DNA from: Chryseobacterium sp. Bi04
GTDB lineage: Bacteria; Bacteroidota; Bacteroidia; Flavobacteriales; Weeksellaceae
Direction: 5' to 3'
DNA: 64,000 nucleotides
NCBI RefSeq assembly: GCF_918698085.1
Contig: NZ_CAKKLP010000002.1
Span: forward strand, 62,001-126,000
In this document: positions 8,514 to 17,648 of the stretch, piece after piece
Numbering within the stretch: position 1 is the stretch's first letter
Layout of the letters: each line of letters opens with the position of its first letter
Made by a program: the position numbers and the translations under genes
The notes under the pieces: generated by a model
The model's input: the letters and a program-made list of their open reading frames with translations, nothing else
Databases searched by the model: none
What the model was told of the DNA's origin: nothing

Positions 8514-9932
8514 ATGAAAAAAACATTTTTACTTTTCCTTTTTGCATGGCTAATGCTTGGGAATTTTTTACAGGCACAGACAGACTATATTATTTGCCTG
8601 GACAATGGTTCCTCAGTTACTAATGCACGCTTCAAAGAGATGCGGCTTACTGCCGCCAAATTGATTGAGCGTCTTATGGCTTGCCATTCTAAAAACAGAT
8701 ATGCCGTAGTTCATTATGGAGCAGGTTTAAATAGTGGGCCCAGCTTAGGTCTTGCACCCAGAATATATATTGAGAGTGATTTTGTAACTTCTATATTTCC
8801 AGAACCCTATCTCGTAAGAAGACTTAATTATGGGCAGCATTTTCATGAAGCGCTAGGATTGATGGGAAAAGCACTGGATGGAGTCTATAGCCCGGAAATT
8901 GTAAGTCCTCAGACTTCTTTGCATAAAAATGGAAGCTCCAAGCTTGTAGTTATAGTATTTACCGATAGTTCCCGGAATAGCGGTGATTTATCCACAGGTT
9001 CATATTTAGCAAATTATTATGATACAATACTTAATACACCGGGGGCTTTTAAAAATGTAACCAATTTTAAAGCAGTTAGAGGCGCTAAATTCGTAATGAT
9101 ACATATGAGTCCGAACAGCCAGTCTTCTGCAACAGGAGCTTCTATTGCGAGTGCCGGAGGATCTTATACAGGTAGCGTTGAAAGTAATGTAGATGATCCT
9201 GATTACGGAATACTGCCACGGCTTTATTATCCTAGAAATCAGTCTTTTGTTTTTAGCTCTGTTACCGAGATGCCCAAATTTGATGAAATAGTTAATGCTA
9301 TTTGTATCCCTCCGTCATGGGGAGGAACTTTAAAATTTTTCTATGAATTTAATAGCTGTGGTATGCCGGGAGATTTTAATATTACCGGTGAATACACTTT
9401 ACCTGCAGGAGGTGTTCTGTTGAATAGTAAGCTGGTTCTCCGGGATATTAGTACCGGTCTGGATTATGGGATCTCTACAACCCCAACTTATAATGGAGGT
9501 AATTATGTTAATTTTCATTTTTATCCTTCAGATATTAATATTCCTCAGGGATCAATGGCCAAATATAAATTTGTGATGACAGTACAGTCTAGCACTCCTA
9601 CAGGGACTGTTGAAACGATGAGCTGGAATCATTATCCATTCTATCCTTACGATTTGGATGCTGTATGTTCGAGAAATGCTTCTGAAACAGCGATGGGTAC
9701 TCTTACTATTACACCTAATCCTACTGATGGCAGATTTAAAGGAGCTTTGGATAGAGAAATGGGATCAGGAAAGCTTGAAATATTGGATTTGAATGGTAAT
9801 GTAGTGCTTACAAAAACGATAGAAGGAAAAACATTTGATGCAGATTTGAAAAACAGGCAGCAGGGTATTTATATTGTAAAAGTTACATCAGATAAAGGTG
9901 AAATAAGCGTAGGTAGAATTATAAAGAAGTAA
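8514..9932 (+). CDS. VWA-like T9SS-secreted surface protein
   Basis: A 472-residue secreted protein. A signal peptide (residues 1-22, ending LQAQ) is followed directly by a von Willebrand A-like domain. The first strand YIICLDNGSS resembles a MIDAS loop, but the usual DxSxS reads D30-N-G-S-S, with Gly at the first Ser position; a second acidic loop is VIVFTDSSRN near residue 145. Residues 280-390 are beta-rich. The last 75 or so residues, starting at ITPNPTDGRF, are a type A T9SS sorting domain ending GRIIKK, predicting export across the outer membrane and attachment or release. Adhesion is a guess from the fold. Flanked by its own terminator. Confidence 0.82.
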   Translation: MKKTFLLFLFAWLMLGNFLQAQTDYIICLDNGSSVTNARFKEMRLTAAKLIERLMACHSKNRYAVVHYGAGLNSGPSLGLAPRIYIESDFVTSIFPEPYLVRRLNYGQHFHEALGLMGKALDGVYSPEIVSPQTSLHKNGSSKLVVIVFTDSSRNSGDLSTGSYLANYYDTILNTPGAFKNVTNFKAVRGAKFVMIHMSPNSQSSATGASIASAGGSYTGSVESNVDDPDYGILPRLYYPRNQSFVFSSVTEMPKFDEIVNAICIPPSWGGTLKFFYEFNSCGMPGDFNITGEYTLPAGGVLLNSKLVLRDISTGLDYGISTTPTYNGGNYVNFHFYPSDINIPQGSMAKYKFVMTVQSSTPTGTVETMSWNHYPFYPYDLDAVCSRNASETAMGTLTITPNPTDGRFKGALDREMGSGKLEILDLNGNVVLTKTIEGKTFDADLKNRQQGIYIVKVTSDKGEISVGRIIKK

Positions 9933-9946
9933 ATAACGATAATGAA

Positions 9947-9970
9947 ACTGTCCGTGAGGGCAGTTTTTTT
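9947..9970 (+). terminator. Terminator of the VWA-like gene
   Basis: ACTGTCC-GTGA-GGGCAGT stem (one wobble pair) followed by a run of T residues, 14 bp after the stop codon. Confidence 0.8.
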
Positions 9971-10164
9971 GTTAGAGTTCAGGATAAATATGGAAGCAAA
10001 AATAATGAATATGATAGCTGTATGCCGTTCCATACTCTTGTAAAAGACTATAGATTCTCTTTATTGAGAATTATCTAATTGCTGTTTTTAACAAAAAAAA
10101 TATCTGTATCAATTTATTTTAATTGAAAAAATAATAAATAAGCTTTTGTTTTGTGAATTATTTG

Positions 10165-10172
10165 TAGATTAG
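10165..10172 (+). promoter_or_regulatory. Possible variant -7 element (TAGATTAG) before the M36 protease gene
   Basis: TAGATTAGC lies 17 bp before the ATG. It differs from TAnnTTTG in one position. The same variant, TAnnTTAGC, occurs before the GH20 gene (27645-27652) and the kbl-type gene (50312-50319), which suggests an accepted promoter form here. The evidence is a visual pattern only. Confidence 0.3.
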
Positions 10173-10189
10173 CGGCTTTAATAATTGAC

Positions 10190-12829
10190 ATGAAAAATAA
10201 AACTTTACCTCTTTTGTTTGCTGTGTTTTCAGCATTTCCGGCTTTTATGTTTGGACAAGATAATGAAAGGTTGATTAAGGATTATATTTCTCAAAACAAA
10301 ATAAGAGAATATAAGAAATCTGACCTTACGAATTTTATTGTAGATAATGTAGATGACTCAAAGTCACTGAATGGAAATGTTGTAAAATTTGTACAAACCT
10401 ACAATGGCTTACCAGTGCACAGTTCGGTAGGAACGGCACTTATTAAGGACCATAAAGTGGTGTACTTTACAGACAACTTTATTAAGGATTATACTTCAGC
10501 AACATCAAGTGTTGCCGTTATTAATAAAAGTACTGCCCTTCAAAAGATTGCAGAGGAGCTAAATAATGCTGATATTGCCCATTTTACTATCCTGGAATAT
10601 CTTGAGAAAAATAATAAGAAAGGAACCGGATCAGCCAATCAGAGGCTGGCATATGCCAATGATGGAAACGGAAACTTACGTCTTGTATATGAATACAGCC
10701 TGATGGAACCCAAATCTCCAAATTACTGGAATATTTTGGTAGATGCTTATAATGGGAATATTCTGGAGAAAAATAATTTAACATTATCATGTAATTTCCG
10801 TCCTGATGCATACGCTTCAGAGGTTGGACATGATCATAGTGAGCATCTTGGAAATTTATTGATAGGTCCTGAGAATAAAACAGTTCAAAACAGCTCTTTC
10901 TTATTACTTCCGGACAATGCTTCCTATAATGTTTTCCCTTTGCCTATTGAGGCACCTACTTTTGGTTCGAGATCAATTATTTCCAATCCTTGGATTTCAG
11001 CTGCTTCTCCGGAAGGATGGCACTCTGATGGTGTTAATCACTATACGGTAACGAGAGGAAATAACGTTTTTGCTTATGAAGATGTTGCAGGAACAGCTTT
11101 AACGGATCCTGATTATCTTCCCGGAACACCGGTAGATGGTGGTGTAGCAAGAAGCTTTGATTTCCCTTTTAGCATCAATGGAACTCCTGTTGCTAACAGA
11201 AATGCGGCGATCACTAATTTATTTTATCTTAATAATAGAATTCATGATGTTTTCTATCAGTTTGGATTCACAGAATCTGCTAAAAACTTTCAGCAGAACA
11301 ACTTTGGAAAAGGAGGGGTAGATGATGATTCTGTATATGCGGAAGCCCAGGATGGCGGCGGTTTAAATAATGCCAATTTTTCTTCTCCGGAAGATGGTTA
11401 TAACCCTAGAATGCAGATGTATTTATGGAGTAAAGTAAATCAGCTGTTCTACTACAATACTCCTGCCGGTGCTGTTATACGTAAACCTTTAGCTGGTGTA
11501 TCAGAATTTGGGAATCCATTGGATGCTACCGGAGTTACAGGAAATGTACAGTTGTCTTCGGTTCCGGAAGGATGTACTGCTTTACCTGCAGGATCACTTA
11601 CAGGAAAAATAGGATTGGTAGAAAGAGGGACATGTTCTTTCGTTATCAAAACAAAAAACCTTCAGGATGCCGGAGCTACAGCTGTTATTATTTATAACAA
11701 TGCTGTAAATGGAGAATCAATAGGTAATATGTCGGGAACAGATCCTATGGTAACCATTCCTACGGTTCTTGTTGCTAAATCTGAAGGAGATTATATCAAA
11801 GGTCAGCTTGCTGCTAACGTAACGGTAAATATTACCCTTAAGAATGATCCGGCTACCAGCGTAACACCGGATGGAAGCTTTGATAACGGTATCGTAACTC
11901 ATGAATATGGACACGGTATATCTAATAGATTAACAGGAACGGGATCTAGTTGTTTAAATGCAAACGTTAGCAAGGAACAGATGGGTGAAGGATGGTCAGA
12001 TTTCTTTGCTTTAATGCTTACCAATAAAGCGGGAGATAATGCATCGGTGCCAAGAGGAATGGGAACCTATGTAGGAGGTCAGCCAATAACCGGTGGAGGC
12101 ATCAGGCCTGCCAAGTATTCTCCGGATCTTACCATCAATAATTATACGTACGGAAGCACTAATGGTATGGTGTACAATAACCCAAGTGGAGGAGTGTCTC
12201 TTGATGTTCATTCTATTGGATTTGTTTGGGCAACCATGCTGTGGGATCTTCACTGGAAATATGTTGAAAAATATGGCTATTCATCTGATGTATTGGCAAA
12301 CAGTACTAACGGAAGCAGCAGAGTATTACAGTTAGTTACCGATGCATTGAAGCTGCAGGGCTGTAACCCTTCATTTATAGATGGAAGAAATGCTATATTA
12401 GCTGCAGAGGCAGCAACAACCCAAGGTCAGGATAAATGTATGATCTGGAATGTTTTTGCAAGAAGAGGGCTGGGGGTGAATGCTTCAGCAGGACTTAAAA
12501 ATAATATCAATGACCAGTTGGAAGATTTCTCAGTACCTGCAGAATGTACGCTGGCTACAAATGAAGTGAAATCTGTGAAAGACAGTAAGATTTCTATTTA
12601 TCCGAACCCTGCCAAAGATGAGTTTTATATTAACTTCCCAAGCAACGCTCTTGGAAAAGTAAGTGTAGAATTGTATGATACAAGTGGTAAACTGGTTTCT
12701 TCTGAAGAGAAAATTTCACCGGATGTTAAAAAGGCAATTTCTACCACTCATTTAGTGAATGGAGTATATATGGTAAAAGTGAAAGGGCTTGGTTTTGAAG
12801 CTACTTCCAAAGTAATCGTAAAAAAATAA
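10190..12829 (+). CDS. T9SS-secreted M36 (fungalysin) metalloprotease with PA domain
   Basis: An 879-residue secreted zinc endopeptidase. Domains in order: signal peptide (1-22, ending MFGQ); FTP-type propeptide (about 25-200, VKFVQTYNGLPVHSS); fungalysin catalytic domain from about 275; a protease-associated (PA) insert around 430-550 (LTGKIGLVERGTCSFVIKTK); zinc motif HEYGHGISNRL with H571, E572, H575, and a downstream GEGWSDFF supplying the third ligand Glu; and a T9SS type A sorting domain from about 800 (ISIYPNPAKDEF...). The prodomain should keep it inactive until export. Bacteroidota members degrade extracellular proteins. Monocistronic with a strong terminator. Confidence 0.95.
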   Translation: MKNKTLPLLFAVFSAFPAFMFGQDNERLIKDYISQNKIREYKKSDLTNFIVDNVDDSKSLNGNVVKFVQTYNGLPVHSSVGTALIKDHKVVYFTDNFIKDYTSATSSVAVINKSTALQKIAEELNNADIAHFTILEYLEKNNKKGTGSANQRLAYANDGNGNLRLVYEYSLMEPKSPNYWNILVDAYNGNILEKNNLTLSCNFRPDAYASEVGHDHSEHLGNLLIGPENKTVQNSSFLLLPDNASYNVFPLPIEAPTFGSRSIISNPWISAASPEGWHSDGVNHYTVTRGNNVFAYEDVAGTALTDPDYLPGTPVDGGVARSFDFPFSINGTPVANRNAAITNLFYLNNRIHDVFYQFGFTESAKNFQQNNFGKGGVDDDSVYAEAQDGGGLNNANFSSPEDGYNPRMQMYLWSKVNQLFYYNTPAGAVIRKPLAGVSEFGNPLDATGVTGNVQLSSVPEGCTALPAGSLTGKIGLVERGTCSFVIKTKNLQDAGATAVIIYNNAVNGESIGNMSGTDPMVTIPTVLVAKSEGDYIKGQLAANVTVNITLKNDPATSVTPDGSFDNGIVTHEYGHGISNRLTGTGSSCLNANVSKEQMGEGWSDFFALMLTNKAGDNASVPRGMGTYVGGQPITGGGIRPAKYSPDLTINNYTYGSTNGMVYNNPSGGVSLDVHSIGFVWATMLWDLHWKYVEKYGYSSDVLANSTNGSSRVLQLVTDALKLQGCNPSFIDGRNAILAAEAATTQGQDKCMIWNVFARRGLGVNASAGLKNNINDQLEDFSVPAECTLATNEVKSVKDSKISIYPNPAKDEFYINFPSNALGKVSVELYDTSGKLVSSEEKISPDVKKAISTTHLVNGVYMVKVKGLGFEATSKVIVKK

Positions 12830-12855
12830 TTAATTTTTATCATCAATAATTTCAG

Positions 12856-12885
12856 AGATCCTCACAAGCTTGCTTGTGGGGATCT
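12856..12885 (+). terminator. Terminator of the M36 protease gene
   Basis: AGATCCTCACAAGC and its near-complement (one G-T pair) form a 14-bp stem around a TT loop, followed by TATTTTAT, 27 bp after the stop. Confidence 0.8.
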
Positions 12886-12934
12886 TATTTTATCTGTTAA
12901 GACTAGCTTCCGAGATAGTTTAATTTATATGTCG

Positions 12935-12942
12935 TAACTTTG
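12935..12942 (+). promoter_or_regulatory. -7 element (TAACTTTG) for the EamA transporter gene
   Basis: TAACTTTGC matches TAnnTTTG and ends 17 bp before the ATG, giving a very short leader. No clear TTG -33 element. Confidence 0.45.
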
Positions 12943-12959
12943 CAGGCTGTAAAAAAATT

Positions 12960-13946
12960 ATGAAGAAGAAAAATATACTAAAAGGTGTTTTATTTGTAGG
13001 AATTGGAGCTAGTATATATGGTATGTTAGCCACTTTTGTGAAAATGGCTTATCATGACGGTTTTACAACCTCAGAAGTTACTACTTCTCAGTTTGTATTG
13101 GGGCTGCTTGGTTTGCTGATCCTGAATTTTATCCAGACGATTACCTCCAGACAAAAATTATCACTACCGAATTCTAAGGAAGTAAGAATGTTAATACTTG
13201 CAGGAACTTCCCTGGGAGGAACCAGTTTGTTTTACTATATCGCTGTACAGTATATCAATGTTTCCATTGCTATTGTGCTGCTGATGCAGTCGGTTTGGTT
13301 CAGTGTGGTAGTAGAGAGTATTCTGGCAAAAAAACTGCCTAATGCAAGAAAAGTAGTTTCCGTAGTGATTGTATTGTTGGGAACAGTACTGGCTACCAAT
13401 CTTATCAATATGGAAATAGAACTGGACTGGCATGGAGTATTCTGGGGATTGATGGCAGCTGCTTCATACACGCTGACGATGTTTACGTCCAATACACTGG
13501 CTACCCATCTTCCGGTGTTCAGAAAGAGTATTATTATGCTGGCGGGAGGTTCTGTTGTGGTTTTCACATTTTTATTCTTTGCGCAGATAGGTCCCATGTA
13601 TTTTGATAGCTTACAATCACTGTATTTAAACTTTACAGAAAATACGGAACATATTCACTCCTTTAATTATTCAATATTCTGGACATATGGATTTGTTTTA
13701 GCGCTGTTTGGTACCATTATTCCACCAGTCTTATTCAATATTGGTTTCCCGAATGCAGGGTTAGGACTGGGAAGTATTGTTTCGTCTCTGGAACTTCCGG
13801 TTTCGGTAACGATGGCTTTTGTTTTGCTGGGTGAAAAAGTGTTTTTAATACAATGGGTAGGTATCGTTTTGATTCTTTTTGCCATTGTTTTAATGAATCT
13901 GCCTTCCAAAAAACAAAAGGAAATTTCCGTTGCAGAATTATCTTAA
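12960..13946 (+). CDS. EamA/DMT-superfamily transporter
   Basis: A 328-residue inner-membrane protein with about ten hydrophobic segments arranged as two EamA repeats (roughly residues 8-145 and 160-315). Segments include ILKGVLFVGIGASIYGMLAT at the N-terminus, LILAGTSLGGTSLFYYIAVQ in the first repeat and LPVSVTMAFVLLGEKVFLIQ near the end, a conserved C-terminal feature of drug/metabolite transporters. The substrate cannot be told; amino-acid or metabolite efflux is typical of the family. Single gene with its own promoter and terminator. Confidence 0.88.
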   Translation: MKKKNILKGVLFVGIGASIYGMLATFVKMAYHDGFTTSEVTTSQFVLGLLGLLILNFIQTITSRQKLSLPNSKEVRMLILAGTSLGGTSLFYYIAVQYINVSIAIVLLMQSVWFSVVVESILAKKLPNARKVVSVVIVLLGTVLATNLINMEIELDWHGVFWGLMAAASYTLTMFTSNTLATHLPVFRKSIIMLAGGSVVVFTFLFFAQIGPMYFDSLQSLYLNFTENTEHIHSFNYSIFWTYGFVLALFGTIIPPVLFNIGFPNAGLGLGSIVSSLELPVSVTMAFVLLGEKVFLIQWVGIVLILFAIVLMNLPSKKQKEISVAELS

Positions 13947-13973
13947 AATAATTTTAAATAAAAATAACAGTTG

Positions 13974-13999
13974 AAAACCGCTTCTTTTGAAGCGGTTTT
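13974..13999 (+). terminator. Terminator of the EamA gene
   Basis: AAAACCGCTTC-TTTT-GAAGCGGTTTT, a perfect 11-bp stem with a T-run extending to 14002. Confidence 0.9.
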
Positions 14000-14028
14000 T
14001 TTAATTTTAATAGTTAAAGTAAACATTC

Positions 14029-15021
14029 ATGAAATATTTCAGAAATATAATTACGATGCTGCTATTAAGCATTAGTCCGGGAGTGTTTTCCCAGGTAAAA
14101 CCGTTAGATGCTGTACTTTCAGAATATAAATATCCCTACGAAGTTCATTTTTTGAGCTTACAATCTCAGCATAATGATCTAAAGATGGCTTATATGGATG
14201 TAAAACCCCAACAACCCAACGGGAAAGCAATTATGCTTCTCCATGGTAAAAATTTTAATGGGGCCTATTGGGAGCAAACCGCTAAAGATTTATCTGCTAA
14301 AGGTTTCAGGGTAATTATTCCCGACCAGATAGGATTTGGTAAATCATCTAAACCTCAAAGTTACCAGTTTTCTTTTTCACAGCTGGCAGAAAATACCAAG
14401 GCCATTTTGGATGAATTAAAGCTTGATAAAGTTATTGTTTTGGGACATTCAATGGGAGGAATGGTGGCTACAAGGTTTACCCTTCTTTATCCTGAGAAGG
14501 TTCAGAAACTGATCCTTGAAAATCCCATAGGTCTTGAAGATTATAAAACATTTACAGGATATCAGACCATAGATCAGGCATACCAGACAGAACTTAAAAA
14601 TACAGCCGAAACCTATAAAAATTATCAGCTGAAATTTTATTATGACAATAAATGGAAAGACGAATATCAACCCTGGCTGGATCTGATTGCCGGATGGACG
14701 CTTCATAAGGACTATCCAAAGGTAGCCTGGGATGCTGCCTTGACTACTGATATGATTTATAACCAGCCGGTTTGCTATGAATTTAAAAATATAAAGACTC
14801 CAACCTTACTGATCATAGGAACCAGGGATAGAACAGCAATAGGAAAGGATAGAGCACCTAAAGAACTTCAGCCTAAAATGGGGCAATATCAGGAATTGGG
14901 AAAGAAAACCCAGCAGGAGATTTCCGGTTCAAAACTCGTGGAGCTTGACAATGTAGGTCACTTACCGCATATCGAAGTCTATCCTAAATTTTTTGAAGCT
15001 TTATATGACTTTATACAATAG
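14029..15021 (+). CDS. Exported alpha/beta-fold hydrolase
   Basis: A 330-residue protein with a signal peptide (residues 1-22, SPGVFSQ). The alpha/beta hydrolase core shows the oxyanion segment LLHGKNFNGAYWEQ near residue 70, nucleophile elbow GHSMGG with S141, a probable acid Asp near 267 (LIIGTRDRT) and the catalytic His in NVGHLPH near 313. It lies in the large group of esterase/epoxide-hydrolase-like enzymes; the substrate is unknown. It follows the EamA gene after a strong terminator, so it is probably independently transcribed. Periplasmic location is inferred from the signal peptide. Confidence 0.88.
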   Translation: MKYFRNIITMLLLSISPGVFSQVKPLDAVLSEYKYPYEVHFLSLQSQHNDLKMAYMDVKPQQPNGKAIMLLHGKNFNGAYWEQTAKDLSAKGFRVIIPDQIGFGKSSKPQSYQFSFSQLAENTKAILDELKLDKVIVLGHSMGGMVATRFTLLYPEKVQKLILENPIGLEDYKTFTGYQTIDQAYQTELKNTAETYKNYQLKFYYDNKWKDEYQPWLDLIAGWTLHKDYPKVAWDAALTTDMIYNQPVCYEFKNIKTPTLLIIGTRDRTAIGKDRAPKELQPKMGQYQELGKKTQQEISGSKLVELDNVGHLPHIEVYPKFFEALYDFIQ

Positions 15022-15037
15022 GATAGAAATGGAAAGG

Positions 15038-15075
15038 CTTAGTATTTCACATATTTTACTGTTTGAAATACTAAG
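15038..15075. repeat. 12-bp perfect inverted repeat after the hydrolase gene
   Basis: CTTAGTATTTCA (15038-15049) and TGAAATACTAAG (15064-15075) can form a perfect stem with a 14-nt loop, 16 bp after the hydrolase stop. No T-run follows, so it may stabilise the 3' end rather than terminate transcription. It abuts the large repeat that begins at 15074. Confidence 0.55.
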
Positions 15076-15424
15076 AGCCTGTTTAAATTTCTAAATTTGA
15101 TTTTTTGTATACCATTCAAATCTTTATCCAAATCACATTCTTTAAGGATTTTTTGATTAAAAAGATAATGTACTGATGAGTGTTTTCCTAACGTATTTTC
15201 AGAGACCAAAGGATAGAATCAACTTCGTTGATTCGTCGAAGCGTATGGATAAGCATACATCTTCATCAGCGAAGAAGTCGCATCACTTTGCCTACTTACA
15301 ATAAAGCGGAATTATTCATAAGCTTTGCGTTAATCTTTTTGATCAAAAAATAATTTCAAACTGACCTATTGAGTCTTGTCAACAAAATATATAAAAATTC
15401 CTGAATAAAATTTAAAAAGGCTCT
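15074..15424. repeat. Large nested inverted-repeat element (about 350 bp)
   Basis: This fills most of the 496-bp gap between the hydrolase and MFS genes. The outer pair AGAGCCTGTTTAAATTT (15074-15090) and 15408-15424 has one mismatch. An inner pair, TTTTTTGATTAAAAAGAT (15149-15166) and 15333-15350, also has one mismatch. A central hairpin ATCAACTTCGTTGAT lies near 15217, next to CGAAGCG-type sequence. It contains no credible coding frame. The architecture is similar to the elements at 3.0-3.5 and 37.0 kb, but the sequence differs. Confidence 0.7.
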
Positions 15425-15517
15425 AAGCTTTTAAGCTGTAAAAAAGTTAATAACCGGGATTTGTTATTTGTATATATTGTTAGTAATCATATTTTTATAA
15501 TGGTATTCCACATTAGA

Positions 15518-16660
15518 TTAATTCTTTTTCTCACTAAATATAAATAGGGCAATGACTCCGATTCCTGAAAAAATGAGGGAAGAAAGCCCTAAGTTCTGAA
15601 TATATCCAACGCTTACCAGTCCTGCTCCTATCATACTATAGTAGATAAGGCCCAGCAGGGCTCCGGCACTTCCTGTTTCATTTTTGTACTGTACCAATGC
15701 GGTACTCAGGATATTGGGAATGGCAATACTGAATGTCATGACAATAAAAAAATAAGGGAGTAAGAAGTATATTCCTTTACCTGCCAGCACCCATACAAAA
15801 GCTGAAGCAATGCATGATCCGAATGTGCTTATCTTAACTAAAGTTTTGGGTGTAATATTTTTAAATAACAAAAAGCTGTTAAGCTTTGCCCCTATAAAGG
15901 TTCCTGCAGCAAGTATAATACTGCTGTATCCAAAAGCATAGGAAGAATAATGATTTTCTTTAAAAATAAAAGGGGCCAGCGCATAATAGGAGAATAAAAG
16001 TACATTAAAACTCATGATTAGTAAACAGCATTTGATGATTTCACGGTCTTTTAACATTCGTTTTAATAGATCTGCCAGGGTTCTCCTATTTATTTCTTTT
16101 TCCGGATGACGGGTCTCAAATACCTTTCTTCTGGAAAGGATATAAAATAAAACAGCCAGCAGGTATAAGGTGATGAAAATGCCCTGATGCCCTGTAGTAG
16201 AAGCCAATACAGAACCTGTAATCATACCGATAACCGGGCTGATGGATAAGCCTATTCCAATCCAGGAAAACACTTTACTGATGTTCTCTTTATCATAGCT
16301 GTCACGCAGAATAGTTTGGGTGGCAATAGATCCTACAGAAATTCCGAACGCAGAAATAATCCTGGCAATAAGTAAGATTGTGAAATTGGAGGCTAAGACA
16401 GCGGCCAGACTTCCTATTCCATAAGTGATAAGCCCATACTCCAATGATTTTTTCCTTCCGATCCTGTCGCACTGAACACCCCAAAATGCCACTCCCAGCG
16501 CAAATGCTATGAAATACAGGCTGATAGTGAGTGCTGCCGACCCTTCTTTTACTCCAAAATGTTCCTGTACCAGCGGTAAAGCAGGACTGTATATGGTCTC
16601 TGCAAACTGCGGAAGCATCACCAGTAATATCATCAGCCAAAGCGGATTTGTCTTTTTCAT
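15518..16660 (-). CDS. MFS transporter, Bcr/CflA-like drug-efflux type
   Basis: A 380-residue inner-membrane protein with about 12 hydrophobic segments. Conserved major-facilitator features are the N-terminal segment ending in SPALPLV, the loop motif GVQCDRIGRKKSLEYGL (motif A) near residue 61, and ARIISAFGISVGSIATQTILRD near 103, which is characteristic of the Bcr/CflA multidrug group. The start is taken at the ATG at 16660; an upstream in-frame TTG at 16672 is less likely. It is divergent from the AraC regulator at 16736, which probably controls it. The substrate is unknown. Confidence 0.88.
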   Translation of the reverse strand: MKKTNPLWLMILLVMLPQFAETIYSPALPLVQEHFGVKEGSAALTISLYFIAFALGVAFWGVQCDRIGRKKSLEYGLITYGIGSLAAVLASNFTILLIARIISAFGISVGSIATQTILRDSYDKENISKVFSWIGIGLSISPVIGMITGSVLASTTGHQGIFITLYLLAVLFYILSRRKVFETRHPEKEINRRTLADLLKRMLKDREIIKCCLLIMSFNVLLFSYYALAPFIFKENHYSSYAFGYSSIILAAGTFIGAKLNSFLLFKNITPKTLVKISTFGSCIASAFVWVLAGKGIYFLLPYFFIVMTFSIAIPNILSTALVQYKNETGSAGALLGLIYYSMIGAGLVSVGYIQNLGLSSLIFSGIGVIALFIFSEKKN

Positions 16661-16735
16661 TTTTTTCTGCAAAGTTTTGAAAAATTGAATGTATATTTAT
16701 AATGATATAAAAACAAAAAATATCGAAAATAGGAC

Positions 16736-17518
16736 ATGGCTATATTAAAGCAAGATCAGGAATTTGATGCAGATACCATTACCGGAAAAGTAATAGGAAT
16801 TGCTTCGGATATGGTTTTGCATGATTCCGGGTTTCATTCTCATCAGACTAAAGCCCAGTTGCTGTATGCTCCTTCAGGCTGTATGACGGTTACCACTTCT
16901 GACAGGCAGTTTGTCCTTCCGCCGTTCAGAATGCTATGGATTCCGGCTCATGAAGTTCACAGGGTGAATTTTCGGAATATGGTAGCCTACAGATCGATCT
17001 ATTTTGATGAAAGCTATGCTGAAAGTCATATGAGTACTGGTCTTAAAGTTTTACATGTCAATGCTTTATTGAAGGAAATTATTGAAAGAATTTGCTTTTG
17101 GGAATGGACTGCTCCTGATCGTAATAAGGAAAATATTTTAAGTGTATTCTGGGATGAAATGATTGCTGCTCCTGAAGAAAAACTGGCGCTTATTATGCCG
17201 CAGGACAGACGGTTAAAAAAAATAGTGGAAAACTGGACGCTGCGTCTTTCTATACCACCCATGTTGACCAACCTTGCTAAAGAAATTGGCGCCGTTGAGA
17301 AGACAATAAGCCGTATTTTTAAAAAAGAAACCGGGCTGTCTTATCAGGAATGGAGACAGCAATGGCGTCTTCAGAGATCGATTGAACTTTTAGTGGAGGG
17401 AAATTCTATAGGAGAGGTAGCTCATGTATTAGATTTCTCGTCAGATAGTGCATTCATAGAGTTTTTCAAAAAACATACAGGATCTACGCCTTTGCAGTAT
17501 CTGATGAAAAATGAGTGA
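16736..17518 (+). CDS. AraC-family regulator with cupin sensor domain
   Basis: A 260-residue transcription factor. The N-terminal half (residues 10-125) is a cupin-like sensor (HQTKAQLLYAPSGCMTV, LPPFRMLWIPAHEVHRV). The C-terminal 100 residues are an AraC HTH domain, with LTNLAKEIGAVEKTISRIFK as the first helix-turn-helix and IGEVAHVLDFSSDSAFIEFF plus STPLQYL as the second. This layout matches cupin-AraC repressors/activators that sit next to drug-efflux genes. It is divergent from the MFS transporter with a 75-bp AT-rich shared control region. Regulation of that transporter is inferred from position. Confidence 0.88.
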   Translation: MAILKQDQEFDADTITGKVIGIASDMVLHDSGFHSHQTKAQLLYAPSGCMTVTTSDRQFVLPPFRMLWIPAHEVHRVNFRNMVAYRSIYFDESYAESHMSTGLKVLHVNALLKEIIERICFWEWTAPDRNKENILSVFWDEMIAAPEEKLALIMPQDRRLKKIVENWTLRLSIPPMLTNLAKEIGAVEKTISRIFKKETGLSYQEWRQQWRLQRSIELLVEGNSIGEVAHVLDFSSDSAFIEFFKKHTGSTPLQYLMKNE

Positions 17519-17595
17519 AACTTACAGTAAGTATTGCTGTTGGATACATGATCATTTCCTTGTCTAGTGATTCGACTAGACACATTGATAAAAAA

Positions 17596-17625
17596 AGAGA
17601 CTGTCTACATGTGTAAACAGCCTCT
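17596..17625. terminator. Bidirectional terminator between the AraC gene and rplS
   Basis: AGAGACTGTCTACAT pairs imperfectly with GTGTAAACAGCCTCT; the hairpin is flanked by A-rich sequence on the left and TTTTT on the right, so it serves the convergent rplS and AraC transcripts. Confidence 0.8.
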
Positions 17626-17648
17626 TTTTGTATGTATTGTTGTCTGAA

